Assembly: GCA_051251725.1 (NCBI GenBank)
Contig: JBPOFN010000018.1
Span: 1 to 64,000, forward strand
Direction of reading: 5' to 3'
DNA length: 64,000 nucleotides
Source of the DNA: JALZUE01 sp051251725
Lineage (GTDB): Bacteria; Pseudomonadota; Gammaproteobacteria; Enterobacterales; Alteromonadaceae
Below the pieces are notes generated by a model. The model saw nothing but the letters and a program-made list of their open reading frames with translations, was not told the DNA's origin and did no database searches. A program made the position numbers and the translations under genes. Positions 55,160 through 64,000 of this stretch are shown piece by piece; the first letter of the stretch is position 1; each line of letters opens with the position of its first letter.

Positions 55160-56263
55160 TTATGATTTTTCATCGCCCTCGATATATTCCACATAACAAT
55201 TTCGACCTTGATCTTTCGCTTGATATAACGCGTGATCCGCGTGTTTAAATAGCGTTGTTTTATCGGTGTCTTTTGTAACTTGTGCTAAATAAAAACCAAT
55301 AGAGCAGCTAATGTAAGGGCCTGCTTTACCCTTACCGTGTTTTATTTTGGCCACAGCCCATTGCTCAATCATGCTATTAGCAAATTCAAGACACTTTTCA
55401 TGGGTTACTTGCGAGGTAATAACAACAAACTCTTCCCCGCCATAACGGGCAACAATATCGGCTTCTCTTCTAAATAATTGTTTTAAATGGTCTGCTTGCT
55501 GCTTAATTACTTCGTCCCCTTGGACATGGCCATAACCATCGTTATAGTCTTTAAAATAATCTAAGTCGATAATAAATACACACGTAGAATTGCCGGTACG
55601 TTTGTTTAAGCATAATTGTTCGGTAAACCTAGTTTCAAAAGTTCGTCTATTAAAAATACCGGTTAAATGATCTGTTTTACTTAATATTTCAAGGGTAATG
55701 TTAGCTTTAGATAATTTTTTTAGTGCGTTTTCAATTTGGTAAACGCCAAGAACACCAACCAGCGAGCCGCAAAATACAAAACCTAAATAGACACTACTTT
55801 GTCCGCCATAAATAGGATAAAGAAAAACAATGCATGCGAAACCAACTACTGTTATGACGGAAAAAACTAACGCATATTTAAATGATAACCGAAAAACAAA
55901 GAGGGTGAATAAGCTATACATTACCGTTCCTTCATACGGAAAAGCGAACTGCGCTAACTGCCAACACTGAATAATTAACCAATAATTAATATAGAGAATA
56001 CTAAGCATGGTAACGAGGAGTATTTTTTGATATTGCTTTAAAAATGAAGGATGGAAACTAGATAATAAAAACAAACCACACAGCGGAAACTGCATTTCTA
56101 GTCTTGATTGTAGGTAGACGCTTTTTAAATTTTCAGGAAGCAAGGTAAAGTCAGCAATCATAAAGCTGGCTAATAAGCCAGTGCCAATAATGATAAGTAA
56201 TCTGATTTGTTTTAATGACAAAGCACTTTGTTCAATAATTTGTTTGTAAGGGCTTTTCATCAT
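55160..56263 (-). CDS. membrane diguanylate cyclase (GGDEF)
   Basis: 367 residues. Six or so N-terminal transmembrane helices (to about 178) precede a GGDEF domain: SKTDHLTGIFNRRTFE, IIDLDYFKDYNDGYGHVQGD, then RYGGEEFVV with GGEEF at 275-279. An inhibitory-site motif RxxD (Arg266-Asp269) lies five residues before it, so product feedback is expected. The protein makes cyclic di-GMP, presumably in response to a membrane signal. It may tie glycan use to attachment (inference). Start MMK at 56263 has a weak ribosome site. Confidence 0.9.
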   Translation of the reverse strand: MMKSPYKQIIEQSALSLKQIRLLIIIGTGLLASFMIADFTLLPENLKSVYLQSRLEMQFPLCGLFLLSSFHPSFLKQYQKILLVTMLSILYINYWLIIQCWQLAQFAFPYEGTVMYSLFTLFVFRLSFKYALVFSVITVVGFACIVFLYPIYGGQSSVYLGFVFCGSLVGVLGVYQIENALKKLSKANITLEILSKTDHLTGIFNRRTFETRFTEQLCLNKRTGNSTCVFIIDLDYFKDYNDGYGHVQGDEVIKQQADHLKQLFRREADIVARYGGEEFVVITSQVTHEKCLEFANSMIEQWAVAKIKHGKGKAGPYISCSIGFYLAQVTKDTDKTTLFKHADHALYQAKDQGRNCYVEYIEGDEKS

Positions 56264-56544
56264 TTTATTTCATATATAGATTTAATTAATTTGATTACCT
56301 TAATTAAAGGTTAATATTTTTAGAACATCAAATTATAATTTGATTGTTGGTAAGTTAACTTGTTAAAAAAACAGCTAAAGGTAATTTATTGATTTTTAAT
56401 GTATCTTTTGCAGTATTACCGAAATAATATTATTTTAAACGTTGAAAGGTAGCGCCGAGGGGAACAATGGATGTTAGAAGAAATAACTTTGTCTTTCTAT
56501 ATCATTTTTTTATATCTGCTTTGCTATATTCTAACGTTTAAAGC

Positions 56545-56586
56545 GGCTATAAAATAAGGGGCTGTAGATAATTAATCGACAGCCCC
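56545..56586 (-). terminator. intrinsic terminator of the GH141-type gene
   Basis: GGGGCTGT (56558-56565) and ACAGCCCC (56579-56586) form a perfect eight-base stem, loop 13. On the minus strand a T-rich run (TTATTTTA) follows at 56557-56550. It serves the gene ending at 56612; the rest of 56264-56611 holds no gene. Confidence 0.75.
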
Positions 56587-56611
56587 TAAACAACTAAATT
56601 TTTAATATAGC

Positions 56612-58768
56612 TTAGTGATTATTTGGCTTAGTGCGTAAACCTACTTTTGATATATCAAAAGGTTTAATGCCCATTTTTAAAGCGGGCGAACCGGGTTTGA
56701 AGCTAAAGTCACCATTTTCCGGATCAACAAACATTGGGTCGACGTTTTGGCTATTAGCATCAGTGCCGGCACTTTGTAGTTTTTTTAGCACCTTGTCGCT
56801 AAGGCTTAGATCTTGTTTACAGAAGAAAATATTGTTATCAGAATCTACATCTTGCATGCGAGCAGTCACGCGTCCTCGGCTATCTTCACCAAACTTTTTA
56901 TCTTTGCCGCCACCTGGTTGTGAAATAAAAGCACAATCTGGCATCGAAGAATAATAAATATTACCTTTGTTAGTAGCGCCATTCATAGGTCCTTCAACAA
57001 TTTTCAGGTACGTGCCTCGCGGCGCAATCACATCAGCGATAATGTTGTTTTCAAAACGATTGTTTAACTTTAAGGTCATGCCTTGTGATTTGGCTTTGTA
57101 AATTAAGTTTTCGCTGATCAGAGTATCCATTTGTCCACCATCAGTTCGAATTGCCCCTTGTGCGTTAATCTCAGTCACCAAATGGTGAATATAGTTCCGG
57201 CGGATAATATTACCTGGGCCTGCTCCGCGAATATAAATGCCATTACCGTCGCCTAAAATTTGCATCGCATGATGAATCTCATTGAGTTCTATGAGGTTAT
57301 TTCGGGTATGCAAATAGGGAAGAACATCATCTAAGGATGGATTCGTTTTAGGCTTCTCTGCTATTTCATGCCAACGAATGGTTCTTGATGATTCGCGCTT
57401 GTTTTGTTTAACAAAAAAGCGGGTGACAAAACCGGAAACATTAAGCGCGGTATAATTAGTATGATGGATCAAGTTATTTGCCACGCGGTTGTCACCGCTT
57501 TGATTGACATAAATTCCCGGCGAATGCCAATAGATCAGTCCAACATGGTGAATATCATTGTTATAAACGAGGTTATGCTTGTTTACGTCTTTTGTACCAG
57601 GACCATATCCGCTGAGCAATATGCCGCCGCCACCTAAATATTCAATATGATTATTAGATATTTTGTTATTAATACCATGTAAATCAACTCTAATTGCACT
57701 GCTGCCACTATGAAGAAAATGGCTGTTTTCGATAACACAATTTTCTGCGCCACGAAAACGAACAAGGGCATTGGCTTTATCGAGAAAATCCCAGTCGTGT
57801 TGTAAGCCTTTGTCATCTTTGCTGAGGGTAAAGCGTTCACCATGTTTAAAGGTTAAGCCACGAAAGTGTATGTTTTTTACTGGAATATCCCTTGGTCCTT
57901 GTTCGTCTATCTTACCTTCAACGCGAATAAACTCAATGAGTTGTGGTGCAATTACAGCTGATTTGTTTCTTGGCCATAAGTACACTTTACCGGTTTGAGT
58001 ATTAAGTGCCCATTCACCTGGTTGGTCTAATTCTTCTATAACGTTTTCAAGCCAAAAGCCTTTTTTGTTCATGCCATAGGTCGCAGGAACCGACGTGTAA
58101 GCAGCACCTTTTTTTTCATCAACTGATGCTAATGGGAGCACGTTCATCACCCAAGCACGGGTAGGGCGAACTGAGATCTCTACGTCTGCCACATTTGACC
58201 AGTTTTTTAAGCGGCCTTTTGGAAACATCAACTTGGTACTTGTGCTTCCAGGTAAAGGCGTAATTTTCTCAGATTGGGCTCGAGGTAACATGCCCTTTGC
58301 ATCATAAAGTGTTAAGAATTTACTTGAGGTGTTGGCTTCCCAAACGTTGCCTTGTGCGACCTTAGGTAAATTAGCCAGTTTGCCTGATACTTTTTTCCAG
58401 CCTGTTATTTCATGGCCGGAGCTGAATATTGGTGTTTCTTCAGGGTAAGCGGCGTAGGTAATGGTTGTGTTGTCAAGCCCTGAGTCTTCCAAACCAAAAA
58501 CAACGGTTTTGTTTAATGTGTATGTGCCTTCACGGATCAACACCAAGATATCTGTCGATTTTTTATTTTTCAAATCTCGAACGGCGTCGCGTGCGCGTTC
58601 TAATGTCGCAAAAGGGCCATCGGTGCCTTGTTGGTTTGGCGTTGCAAGTGTGCCAGACCATGCATCTGAGCCTTGCGCCGATAAGTAAAAATCGGCTTGC
58701 GGTGACGCTAGGCAAGATAGGCTTACTACCATTAACAGCCAACTATAAATGAGCCAGTTTTTAATCAT
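56612..58768 (-). CDS. GH141-type parallel beta-helix glycoside hydrolase
   Basis: 718 residues with a signal peptide (about 1-21, ending SCLAS). ADFYLSAQGSDAWSGTLATP and GPFATLERARDAVRDLKNKK, then TYAAYPEETPIFSSG and IHFRGLTFKHGERF, are the N-terminal pattern of family GH141, known for alpha-L-fucosidase and xylanase activity. Repeated N-x-I-x-H rungs (ENSHFLHSGSSAI, IEYLGGGGILL, NLIHHTNYTALNVSG) make a right-handed beta-helix. I chose ATG 58768 because AAAGGA precedes it by seven bases; the frame extends upstream to 58855. The gene is probably monocistronic. Confidence 0.82.
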   Translation of the reverse strand: MIKNWLIYSWLLMVVSLSCLASPQADFYLSAQGSDAWSGTLATPNQQGTDGPFATLERARDAVRDLKNKKSTDILVLIREGTYTLNKTVVFGLEDSGLDNTTITYAAYPEETPIFSSGHEITGWKKVSGKLANLPKVAQGNVWEANTSSKFLTLYDAKGMLPRAQSEKITPLPGSTSTKLMFPKGRLKNWSNVADVEISVRPTRAWVMNVLPLASVDEKKGAAYTSVPATYGMNKKGFWLENVIEELDQPGEWALNTQTGKVYLWPRNKSAVIAPQLIEFIRVEGKIDEQGPRDIPVKNIHFRGLTFKHGERFTLSKDDKGLQHDWDFLDKANALVRFRGAENCVIENSHFLHSGSSAIRVDLHGINNKISNNHIEYLGGGGILLSGYGPGTKDVNKHNLVYNNDIHHVGLIYWHSPGIYVNQSGDNRVANNLIHHTNYTALNVSGFVTRFFVKQNKRESSRTIRWHEIAEKPKTNPSLDDVLPYLHTRNNLIELNEIHHAMQILGDGNGIYIRGAGPGNIIRRNYIHHLVTEINAQGAIRTDGGQMDTLISENLIYKAKSQGMTLKLNNRFENNIIADVIAPRGTYLKIVEGPMNGATNKGNIYYSSMPDCAFISQPGGGKDKKFGEDSRGRVTARMQDVDSDNNIFFCKQDLSLSDKVLKKLQSAGTDANSQNVDPMFVDPENGDFSFKPGSPALKMGIKPFDISKVGLRTKPNNH

Positions 58769-59266
58769 CTTTTTTCCTTTGAGTTGTGTGCATTTTTTAG
58801 TCTCATTTTTCATCGTGATTTTTATAAAATAAAAAAAAACAGATAAAAAAATCATGAATAGTTTAATTTTTATGTGTGACCAATTGTATGTAAAAGGATT
58901 TTTAGTGTCGATAATAATTTATGATTTGTTTTTTGTTTATAAATACCTTCAATATAAGTGCTTGTTTATTATGTGGGTTTAGGTTTGTTGTCGTTTGTTC
59001 TTATGTTGTTAATTTATAAAACCACACGCAATATGTGATTATTATAATTAATAATACCGTTCGGGGCGTTGTAATATCTAGATGGAGTTGTTATGTTGGT
59101 GCTATCTCCAAGTGGTTTTTTTTCATACAGCTAAGGAGTTGTTGGGTGTATGGATAGTTGATTAAATAATCGATCAAAAGCTTTGAGATGTTTGTATTCA
59201 TAAGGGGTAAGAGATTCTATCTATGATGAATTCATATTAATTAGAACAACAATATAAAGGAAATAT
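58769..59266. promoter_or_regulatory. divergent AT-rich intergenic region upstream of the TonB-receptor segment
   Basis: This roughly 500-base stretch separates the minus-strand GH141-type gene from the plus-strand signal-peptide ORF and receptor. It must supply promoters both ways. No convincing -35/-10 pair or ECF-type motif could be fixed by eye. Confidence 0.35.
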
Positions 59267-59395
59267 ATGATGTTTAAACAAAGTAAACGGTGTCTATTTT
59301 TAGTTCTAGCAGTATTACTTAGTGGCTCACTTCAAGTACAAGCACAGGTGCTTTTTGATGGGAACTCTATTTCTAGTATCAAGTTTATTCAATGA
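59267..59395 (+). CDS. 42-residue signal-peptide ORF, probably a truncated gene
   Basis: MMFKQSKRCLFLVLAVLLSG leads to SLQVQAQVLFDGNSISSIKF and a TGA. AAAGGA lies six bases before the ATG. The first ~26 residues form a complete signal peptide; only some 15 residues follow. VLFDGNSI resembles the opening of DUF1080-like mature proteins (compare PLFNGENFDGL at 25177). It could be the 5' remnant of such a gene or a real leader-like peptide before the receptor. Confidence 0.45.
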   Translation: MMFKQSKRCLFLVLAVLLSGSLQVQAQVLFDGNSISSIKFIQ

Positions 59396-59540
59396 AAATA
59401 ATTAATAAGGTATAGCCAATAAACTTTAGGATGCTGACAACAGCAGCCGTTGATTGGTTTTATATCTACTTACATCCATAAAAAAACAAACAAACAATAA
59501 AAAAATAAAAAATATTACAATAAAAACTCAAGGGAAAATT

Positions 59541-62500
59541 ATGAGCATCAATAAAAAACCTGCACGTAAACAGTTTATAAAAAACAAACTTACACTGGCG
59601 GTGGCAACGGCGCTAATACCCGTTGCACTAGCGACTAGTCAATTAGCCAACGCAGCTGAAGAAACTACAACTTCAGCTGAAGCAGCAGCAATAGCCAAAG
59701 TAAAAGCAGCAGCAAAAGCAAAAGCAGAAGCGGCAGTAGAAGTTAAAAAACCCGATGAAACTGACGTAATGGAAGTGATTGAAGTCGAAGGTTTTAGAAG
59801 TAGTGCCACCAGACAACTTAATAATAAACGTTTTGCAGATGGCATTAGTGATTCTATCTTTGCGGAAGATATGGGTAAGATGCCAGATGCCAATATTGCT
59901 GAAGCTATGTCGCGTATTACCGGTATTGGTATCGACCGTGTTGACGGTGAAGGCACCGAAATCACCGTTCGAGGTGTTGAAGGTAGTTATAATAACGTGA
60001 CCATGAATGGCGTTACTATGACCAACAGTGGTGACGACAACAGTGTTGATTTTTCTAGTATGTCAGCTGATATGCTACGTTCAATTGAAGTTATCAAAAG
60101 CCCAAGTGCGAAGGACGATGAAGGTAGCTTAGGCGCAACAATTAGGTTAAATACTTGGAAACCACTGGATCTTAAAAAACCAAGAACGACTATTAATATT
60201 AAGGGCGTTTATAATGACTTATCGGAAGATTTTAGTCCATCTATAGGTTTGGCGTTTGGCCGAAACTTTACTGATTCCTTCGGAATGACAGCTTCGGTTA
60301 ATTACTCAAAAACTAAGACTCGCTCAGACAGAACAACAAATAGCAAATGGCAATTTCGTCAGTCAGTACTTGCAGTTGACACAGACGGTAACCCGTTAGG
60401 GGCTAATTACTGGATAAAAGATATGCCGGAAGACTTTGATGGAAATGGCATACCTGACCAACCTTATGTTCCAGGCGAAGGGAGAACAATAACATTCGAC
60501 CCATACGCTTATGAAAGAAACCTTAGCTTTAATGAAACAGAAAACCTTAGTTTGTCGTCATCACTGCAATATATTATAAATGACAATTCAAGTATTATAT
60601 TAAATCTGACCCACTCAGACAAAGATAAGTTTACCACACAGTATAACCTTAATATGCAGCAAGTTTTTACAGCTGAAGGTCCGGAAGCTGCTAGAACTTA
60701 TCCTACTGGTGTTCTTGGTGAAGATGGTTCTTTATTACAACTGTGGGGGCCCCTGCCTAATGCGCGCCAAGTGGTATGGGAAAAGCCAATTGTCACGGCA
60801 AGTGATAATATTGGTTTAGACTATCAACAGCTTCTATTTGATGGTACGTGGACATTAGATGCAAAAATAGGTTATAGCCACTCAACCCAATCGTGGCCTA
60901 TTGAAAGGTCTCGTAAAGTCATATTCAACTCTAACTTTGGTACTTCGCCTGCTCAACCAGCAACTGCCGATTGGCGTGATGGTAATGGTGGCTTGTTAAT
61001 TTCTCCTCAATTTGGAACTGCTAGCGGCGAATATTATCCTAGTGAATACATGCCGGTGCAGAATGCTCAATTTATTGTAAAAGAGAGAGACGATGTCAGC
61101 ATAACCTACTCACTTGATTTAGAAGGTGATATTGATTTTGGCCCTATTGTCGGCATGTCAATTGGTGCGAAGGTTATTTCTCGCGAGGCAAAAGGTGAAG
61201 CCTTAACCTTTAACTTAGATAGAGGCTCTGAACTCTACCCCGATTCTACCCGAAATGAAGCGGGACAACTGCTATCTGACATTTCTGTGGCTGATTACTC
61301 GAAAGAGTTTACAGCAAACAACTATTTAACAGACATTATTGGCGGTACTGCTAACGGTTGGGATTTGCCAGATATTGATGCTATTTATAATGACTATTTC
61401 CCAGATCCTCTTGTAGCAACATCATCAAGTAATCCTCTGTTAACTTTTGCCGAGGCTTATGATGCTGATGAGCCAACTAATACACAATTTGCCTCTCAGG
61501 CATTTTACCTGATGTTCAACTATGAATTTTTGGATGGCGATTTAAGGGGTAATTTTGGTTATCGATATAGTGAGACTCAATCTGAGGCAAGGAGCCGTTC
61601 AGGATTTCGTTTCAGAGGATACAACCCTGAAGGCAGAGAAATAGTTGATGAATTTGGCTATGGTACTGGAGAGTACGAGGGTGCTTTTAACGGATCTAAC
61701 TTCGATATTACTACCGTGGTTACTGGTGAAGTTGATTATGGCATCGGTTTGCCCAGCTTTAATGCTCGATACAGTATTTCGCCAGACATGTTGTTACGCT
61801 TTAGTTTTGGCAAAAGTATGTCCAGACCTAGACCGTCTCGATTAATTCCAGCTTACCTCATTACTGCGAGAGCGGAAGGAAATACACCAACTGCTAACGG
61901 CGGAAATCCAGATTTAGGCGCGACAGAAGTTAATTCATATGACTTATCATGGGAATGGTATTTCAAAAAGACTGCGATGGTCTCTATTGCACCTTACTTT
62001 AAAGATTTTGTCTCAATGACATATACGAGAACAGATGACCGTGGGTTTCCTTTGAGCGAATGTGCTTTAGCAGAAGAGTTTCCTACTAATATAAGAACGG
62101 AAGAAGAGATTGCAGCAGCACTGGAATCCGGAGTTATACTGTTGGATGGTATTAATCAACAACCATACCGTGACTTACATTGTGGACGAATTACAGAAGG
62201 AGTGGAAACTAGAACATTTTTTAATGGTGATGGCGGTAAAATCTTTGGTATTGAAACAGCATATCAACAAGATTTAGACTTTTTACCAGGATTCCTACAA
62301 CACACCGGTATTATTCTTAACTACACCTATACAGATAGTGCAGCGACCTATGTTGACAAAAATGGTACTCAACAAGAGCAAGATGAGGCAAAACTGTTAG
62401 ATGGATTTCCTATGCGAAATACCTCTAAAGATACCGTCAATGCTACCGTGTATTGGGAAAATGAAGGGTTCTCCGCTCGATTTGCCTATAATTATCGTTC

Positions 62501-62783
62501 TAAGCGACTTAAAAATGCGAGTAACTGGGATGGTGCATTATGGGAGGATGACCGTGAAACGGTTGATTTCTCGTCTAGGTATAAAATGGACAAAAATTTG
62601 TCGTTTACTTTAGCCGTAACTAACCTGACTAAATCGTATAATCGTACATTTATTACTCGTTTAAAAGAAAGGCCCGGTCTCCCAAGTGAAGGTAGCGCTT
62701 TAGATGGCGCACCTGATTGGAGAACATACACCGCTGATTACAACGGACGTAACGTTAGAATGGGTATGACATACAGATTCTAA
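59541..62783 (+). CDS. TonB-dependent outer-membrane receptor, putative fuco-oligosaccharide importer
   Basis: 1080 residues from ATG 59541, which follows AAGGG; the frame is open from 59454. The signal peptide is about 1-38. Residues 45-68 are an Ala/Lys/Glu-rich helix (AKVKAAAKAKAEAAVEVKK), then a TonB-box-like VMEVIEVEGFR (77-86). The plug (about 95-215) includes GKMPDANIAEAMSRITGIGI and VRGVEGSYNNVTMNGV. The barrel ends in MGMTYRF with terminal Phe. There is no STN signalling domain, so it is not the sensor of the sigma/FecR pair in the classical FecA way. Location beside fucosidases and a surface lipoprotein suggests oligosaccharide uptake. Confidence 0.9.
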   Translation: MSINKKPARKQFIKNKLTLAVATALIPVALATSQLANAAEETTTSAEAAAIAKVKAAAKAKAEAAVEVKKPDETDVMEVIEVEGFRSSATRQLNNKRFADGISDSIFAEDMGKMPDANIAEAMSRITGIGIDRVDGEGTEITVRGVEGSYNNVTMNGVTMTNSGDDNSVDFSSMSADMLRSIEVIKSPSAKDDEGSLGATIRLNTWKPLDLKKPRTTINIKGVYNDLSEDFSPSIGLAFGRNFTDSFGMTASVNYSKTKTRSDRTTNSKWQFRQSVLAVDTDGNPLGANYWIKDMPEDFDGNGIPDQPYVPGEGRTITFDPYAYERNLSFNETENLSLSSSLQYIINDNSSIILNLTHSDKDKFTTQYNLNMQQVFTAEGPEAARTYPTGVLGEDGSLLQLWGPLPNARQVVWEKPIVTASDNIGLDYQQLLFDGTWTLDAKIGYSHSTQSWPIERSRKVIFNSNFGTSPAQPATADWRDGNGGLLISPQFGTASGEYYPSEYMPVQNAQFIVKERDDVSITYSLDLEGDIDFGPIVGMSIGAKVISREAKGEALTFNLDRGSELYPDSTRNEAGQLLSDISVADYSKEFTANNYLTDIIGGTANGWDLPDIDAIYNDYFPDPLVATSSSNPLLTFAEAYDADEPTNTQFASQAFYLMFNYEFLDGDLRGNFGYRYSETQSEARSRSGFRFRGYNPEGREIVDEFGYGTGEYEGAFNGSNFDITTVVTGEVDYGIGLPSFNARYSISPDMLLRFSFGKSMSRPRPSRLIPAYLITARAEGNTPTANGGNPDLGATEVNSYDLSWEWYFKKTAMVSIAPYFKDFVSMTYTRTDDRGFPLSECALAEEFPTNIRTEEEIAAALESGVILLDGINQQPYRDLHCGRITEGVETRTFFNGDGGKIFGIETAYQQDLDFLPGFLQHTGIILNYTYTDSAATYVDKNGTQQEQDEAKLLDGFPMRNTSKDTVNATVYWENEGFSARFAYNYRSKRLKNASNWDGALWEDDRETVDFSSRYKMDKNLSFTLAVTNLTKSYNRTFITRLKERPGLPSEGSALDGAPDWRTYTADYNGRNVRMGMTYRF

Positions 62784-62881
62784 ATTTTATTAAAATTTAA
62801 GCAGTGCGATTAGCGTTCAGACTTTGTGTTAATTATTTACATGTCTCAATTTAATAACGCTATATATCAATGCTCTCTATG

Positions 62882-62926
62882 GGTTGTTAATACCTTGCTT
62901 CTTACAGGCGAAGTTAATTAACAACC
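62882..62926 (+). other. 10-bp inverted repeat between the TonB receptor and the lipoprotein
   Basis: GGTTGTTAAT (62882-62891) and ATTAACAACC (62917-62926) can pair around a 25-base loop. No T-run follows, so an mRNA stability or attenuation structure is more likely than a terminator. It lies 53 bases before the lipoprotein start. Confidence 0.4.
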
Positions 62927-62978
62927 TGCATGGGACTATATAAATAATAAATAATAAATTATAAATAAAGGATACTTT

Positions 62979-64000
62979 ATGAAAATCATGCTTTTTTCGG
63001 CTTTTAAACTTAAGAATATAGCAAAAGCTGTTTGTTTTACACTGGGTGTAAGTGCTTTGGCTGGTTGTGATGTTCAAAGCGATGCAGTGGATGATCCAAA
63101 TGCTCCAAGTGGCGATTTGACCCCACCAATTCTAACCTTAACGGGTCCAGCAGAGGTTACTATAGAATCTTTCGAGTCTGGTATTCCTTACGTGGAAATG
63201 GGCGCAACGGGATTAGACTATGTTGACGGCCCTGTGAGTATTTCACCAACGGGTATTGAAGATGTAGACACAACAAAACTTGGAATGTATCTAATTACTT
63301 TTGACGCCGTTGATCATGATGGTAATGCTGCAGAAACTATAAGTCGCACAGTTACCGTTGTACAAGCGGTTGATAGAACTGCACCGGTTATTACTTTGAA
63401 TGGTGAAGCTGATATTTCTTTTACCAGATATGAGGATACCTACATTGAAGAAGAAGACGGCGGCGCAACGGCTTTAGATGCATTTCAGAATTTTATCGGT
63501 ACAGGTGTAGTTGACGTTACAACATCAGGAGATGTAGTAAACAATGATAAACCTGGTGTTTATACCATTACTTATACAGCCACTGATATTGCAGGCAATA
63601 CAAGAACTGTAGATCGTACAGTGACTGTTGTGGGGGATCCAGAAGAACCAGTGCTTACTTTAGAGGGTGAAAGCACAATGACTCTACTTGTTAATCGCCC
63701 TTACCGTGAATTTGGTGCAAATGCATTTGATCCAGGTGAGAATGGTGATGGAGTTATGACCGTTCCTGCACCTACAGGAGACACAGTTGATGTAACTACC
63801 CCAGGTACCTATACATTAACTTATAGTGTTACCGATACTCAAAACAAAACTGTAAGTGAAGTTAGAACAGTTGAAGTAGTGACTTTAGAAAATTCACGTC
63901 CGTTTGTATTTGAATTAACAACTTTTGCTCTGGATGAAACATTTAGCTTGAAAACGGCACCGACTGATGACTTTTACATAAATTGGGGCGAGGGAGATGC
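62979..64000 (+). CDS. surface lipoprotein with Ig-like (DUF5011-type) repeats, partial
   Basis: The frame is open for 340 codons to the window end. ATG 62979 has AAAGGA seven bases upstream. Lipobox LAGC (Cys30). Three repeats of about 90 residues follow (about 45-125, 130-220, 225-310). Each begins with PxxxTLxGxxxxT, has a YxExGA-type centre, a GxYxITYxAxDxxGN strand and a closing TVxVV; this is the HYR/DUF5011 Ig-like fold. After residue ~315, TFALDETFSLKT and FYINWGEGD recall the opening of BspA/DUF285-type surface proteins. Directly after the TonB receptor, it probably serves as a glycan-binding partner (a SusD/SGBP analogue, inferred). The C-terminus lies outside the window. Confidence 0.8.
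   Translation, partial: MKIMLFSAFKLKNIAKAVCFTLGVSALAGCDVQSDAVDDPNAPSGDLTPPILTLTGPAEVTIESFESGIPYVEMGATGLDYVDGPVSISPTGIEDVDTTKLGMYLITFDAVDHDGNAAETISRTVTVVQAVDRTAPVITLNGEADISFTRYEDTYIEEEDGGATALDAFQNFIGTGVVDVTTSGDVVNNDKPGVYTITYTATDIAGNTRTVDRTVTVVGDPEEPVLTLEGESTMTLLVNRPYREFGANAFDPGENGDGVMTVPAPTGDTVDVTTPGTYTLTYSVTDTQNKTVSEVRTVEVVTLENSRPFVFELTTFALDETFSLKTAPTDDFYINWGEGD

Noticed and set aside
1..64000. CRISPR arrays, tRNA or rRNA genes
   Set aside because: No regularly spaced direct repeats, cloverleaf-like sequences or rRNA-like blocks were found on reading through.

Overview
The window is AT-rich DNA from a marine gammaproteobacterium. The best fit is Alteromonadales, probably a Colwellia/Thalassotalea-like genus. 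I infer this from codon use, the MacAB and TonB-dependent-receptor architecture, and the small mobile-element remnants; no rRNA or marker gene is present to prove it. No tRNA, rRNA or CRISPR array was seen.

Layout. (1) 1-2.5 kb is a mobile scrap-yard: the right end of an IS256-type element, a frameshifted IS3 orfA, and an integron-like cassette carrying a yefM-yoeB toxin-antitoxin pair, with a recognisable attC, followed by an unknown gene. (2) 2.5-7.4 kb is a complete MacA-MacB-outer-membrane-factor export operon. (3) 8.5-34 kb is accessory carbohydrate territory: two GH95 alpha-L-fucosidase-type enzymes, a sialate-O-acetylesterase-like SASA esterase, two other alpha/beta-hydrolase esterases, a DUF1080 (3-keto-disaccharide hydrolase) protein, a large PVC-type 'membrane-bound dehydrogenase' with HEAT repeats, a cytochrome c motif and a discoidin domain, and a discoidin-bearing barrel-type gene broken by an in-frame amber codon. 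Mixed in are small lipoproteins, a PHP-domain hydrolase and a cytochrome b562/b561 pair. Decayed repeats and IS remnants surround 28.8-35 kb. (4) 35.3-50.5 kb is one long plus-strand run: two paralogous pairs of a membrane-anchored DUF1592/1588/1585 multidomain cytochrome plus a HXXSHH (DUF1552) protein, an esterase, a FucP-type L-fucose permease, and an ECF sigma factor overlapping a FecR-like regulator that ends in a LamG lectin-type domain. (5) 51-64 kb holds a GH29 fucosidase lipoprotein, a sulfatase, a diguanylate cyclase, a GH141-type beta-helix enzyme, a TonB-dependent receptor and the start of a surface lipoprotein with Ig-like repeats that runs off the window.

Working model (inference): this is a locus for use of a sulfated, acetylated, fucose-rich polysaccharide such as fucoidan. 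The TonB-dependent receptor and lipoprotein would bind and import oligosaccharides. Sulfatase and esterases would remove substituents. GH29, GH95 and GH141 enzymes would release L-fucose, and FucP would import it. Cytosolic fucose catabolism is not in the window. The notable part is a set of families typical of Planctomycetes/Verrucomicrobia (DUF1592/DUF1552 pairs, DUF1080, dehydrogenase-HEAT-cytochrome protein, sigma/FecR-LamG) placed among the fucosidases. They may form an uncharacterised redox step on the sugar and a lectin-gated control circuit.
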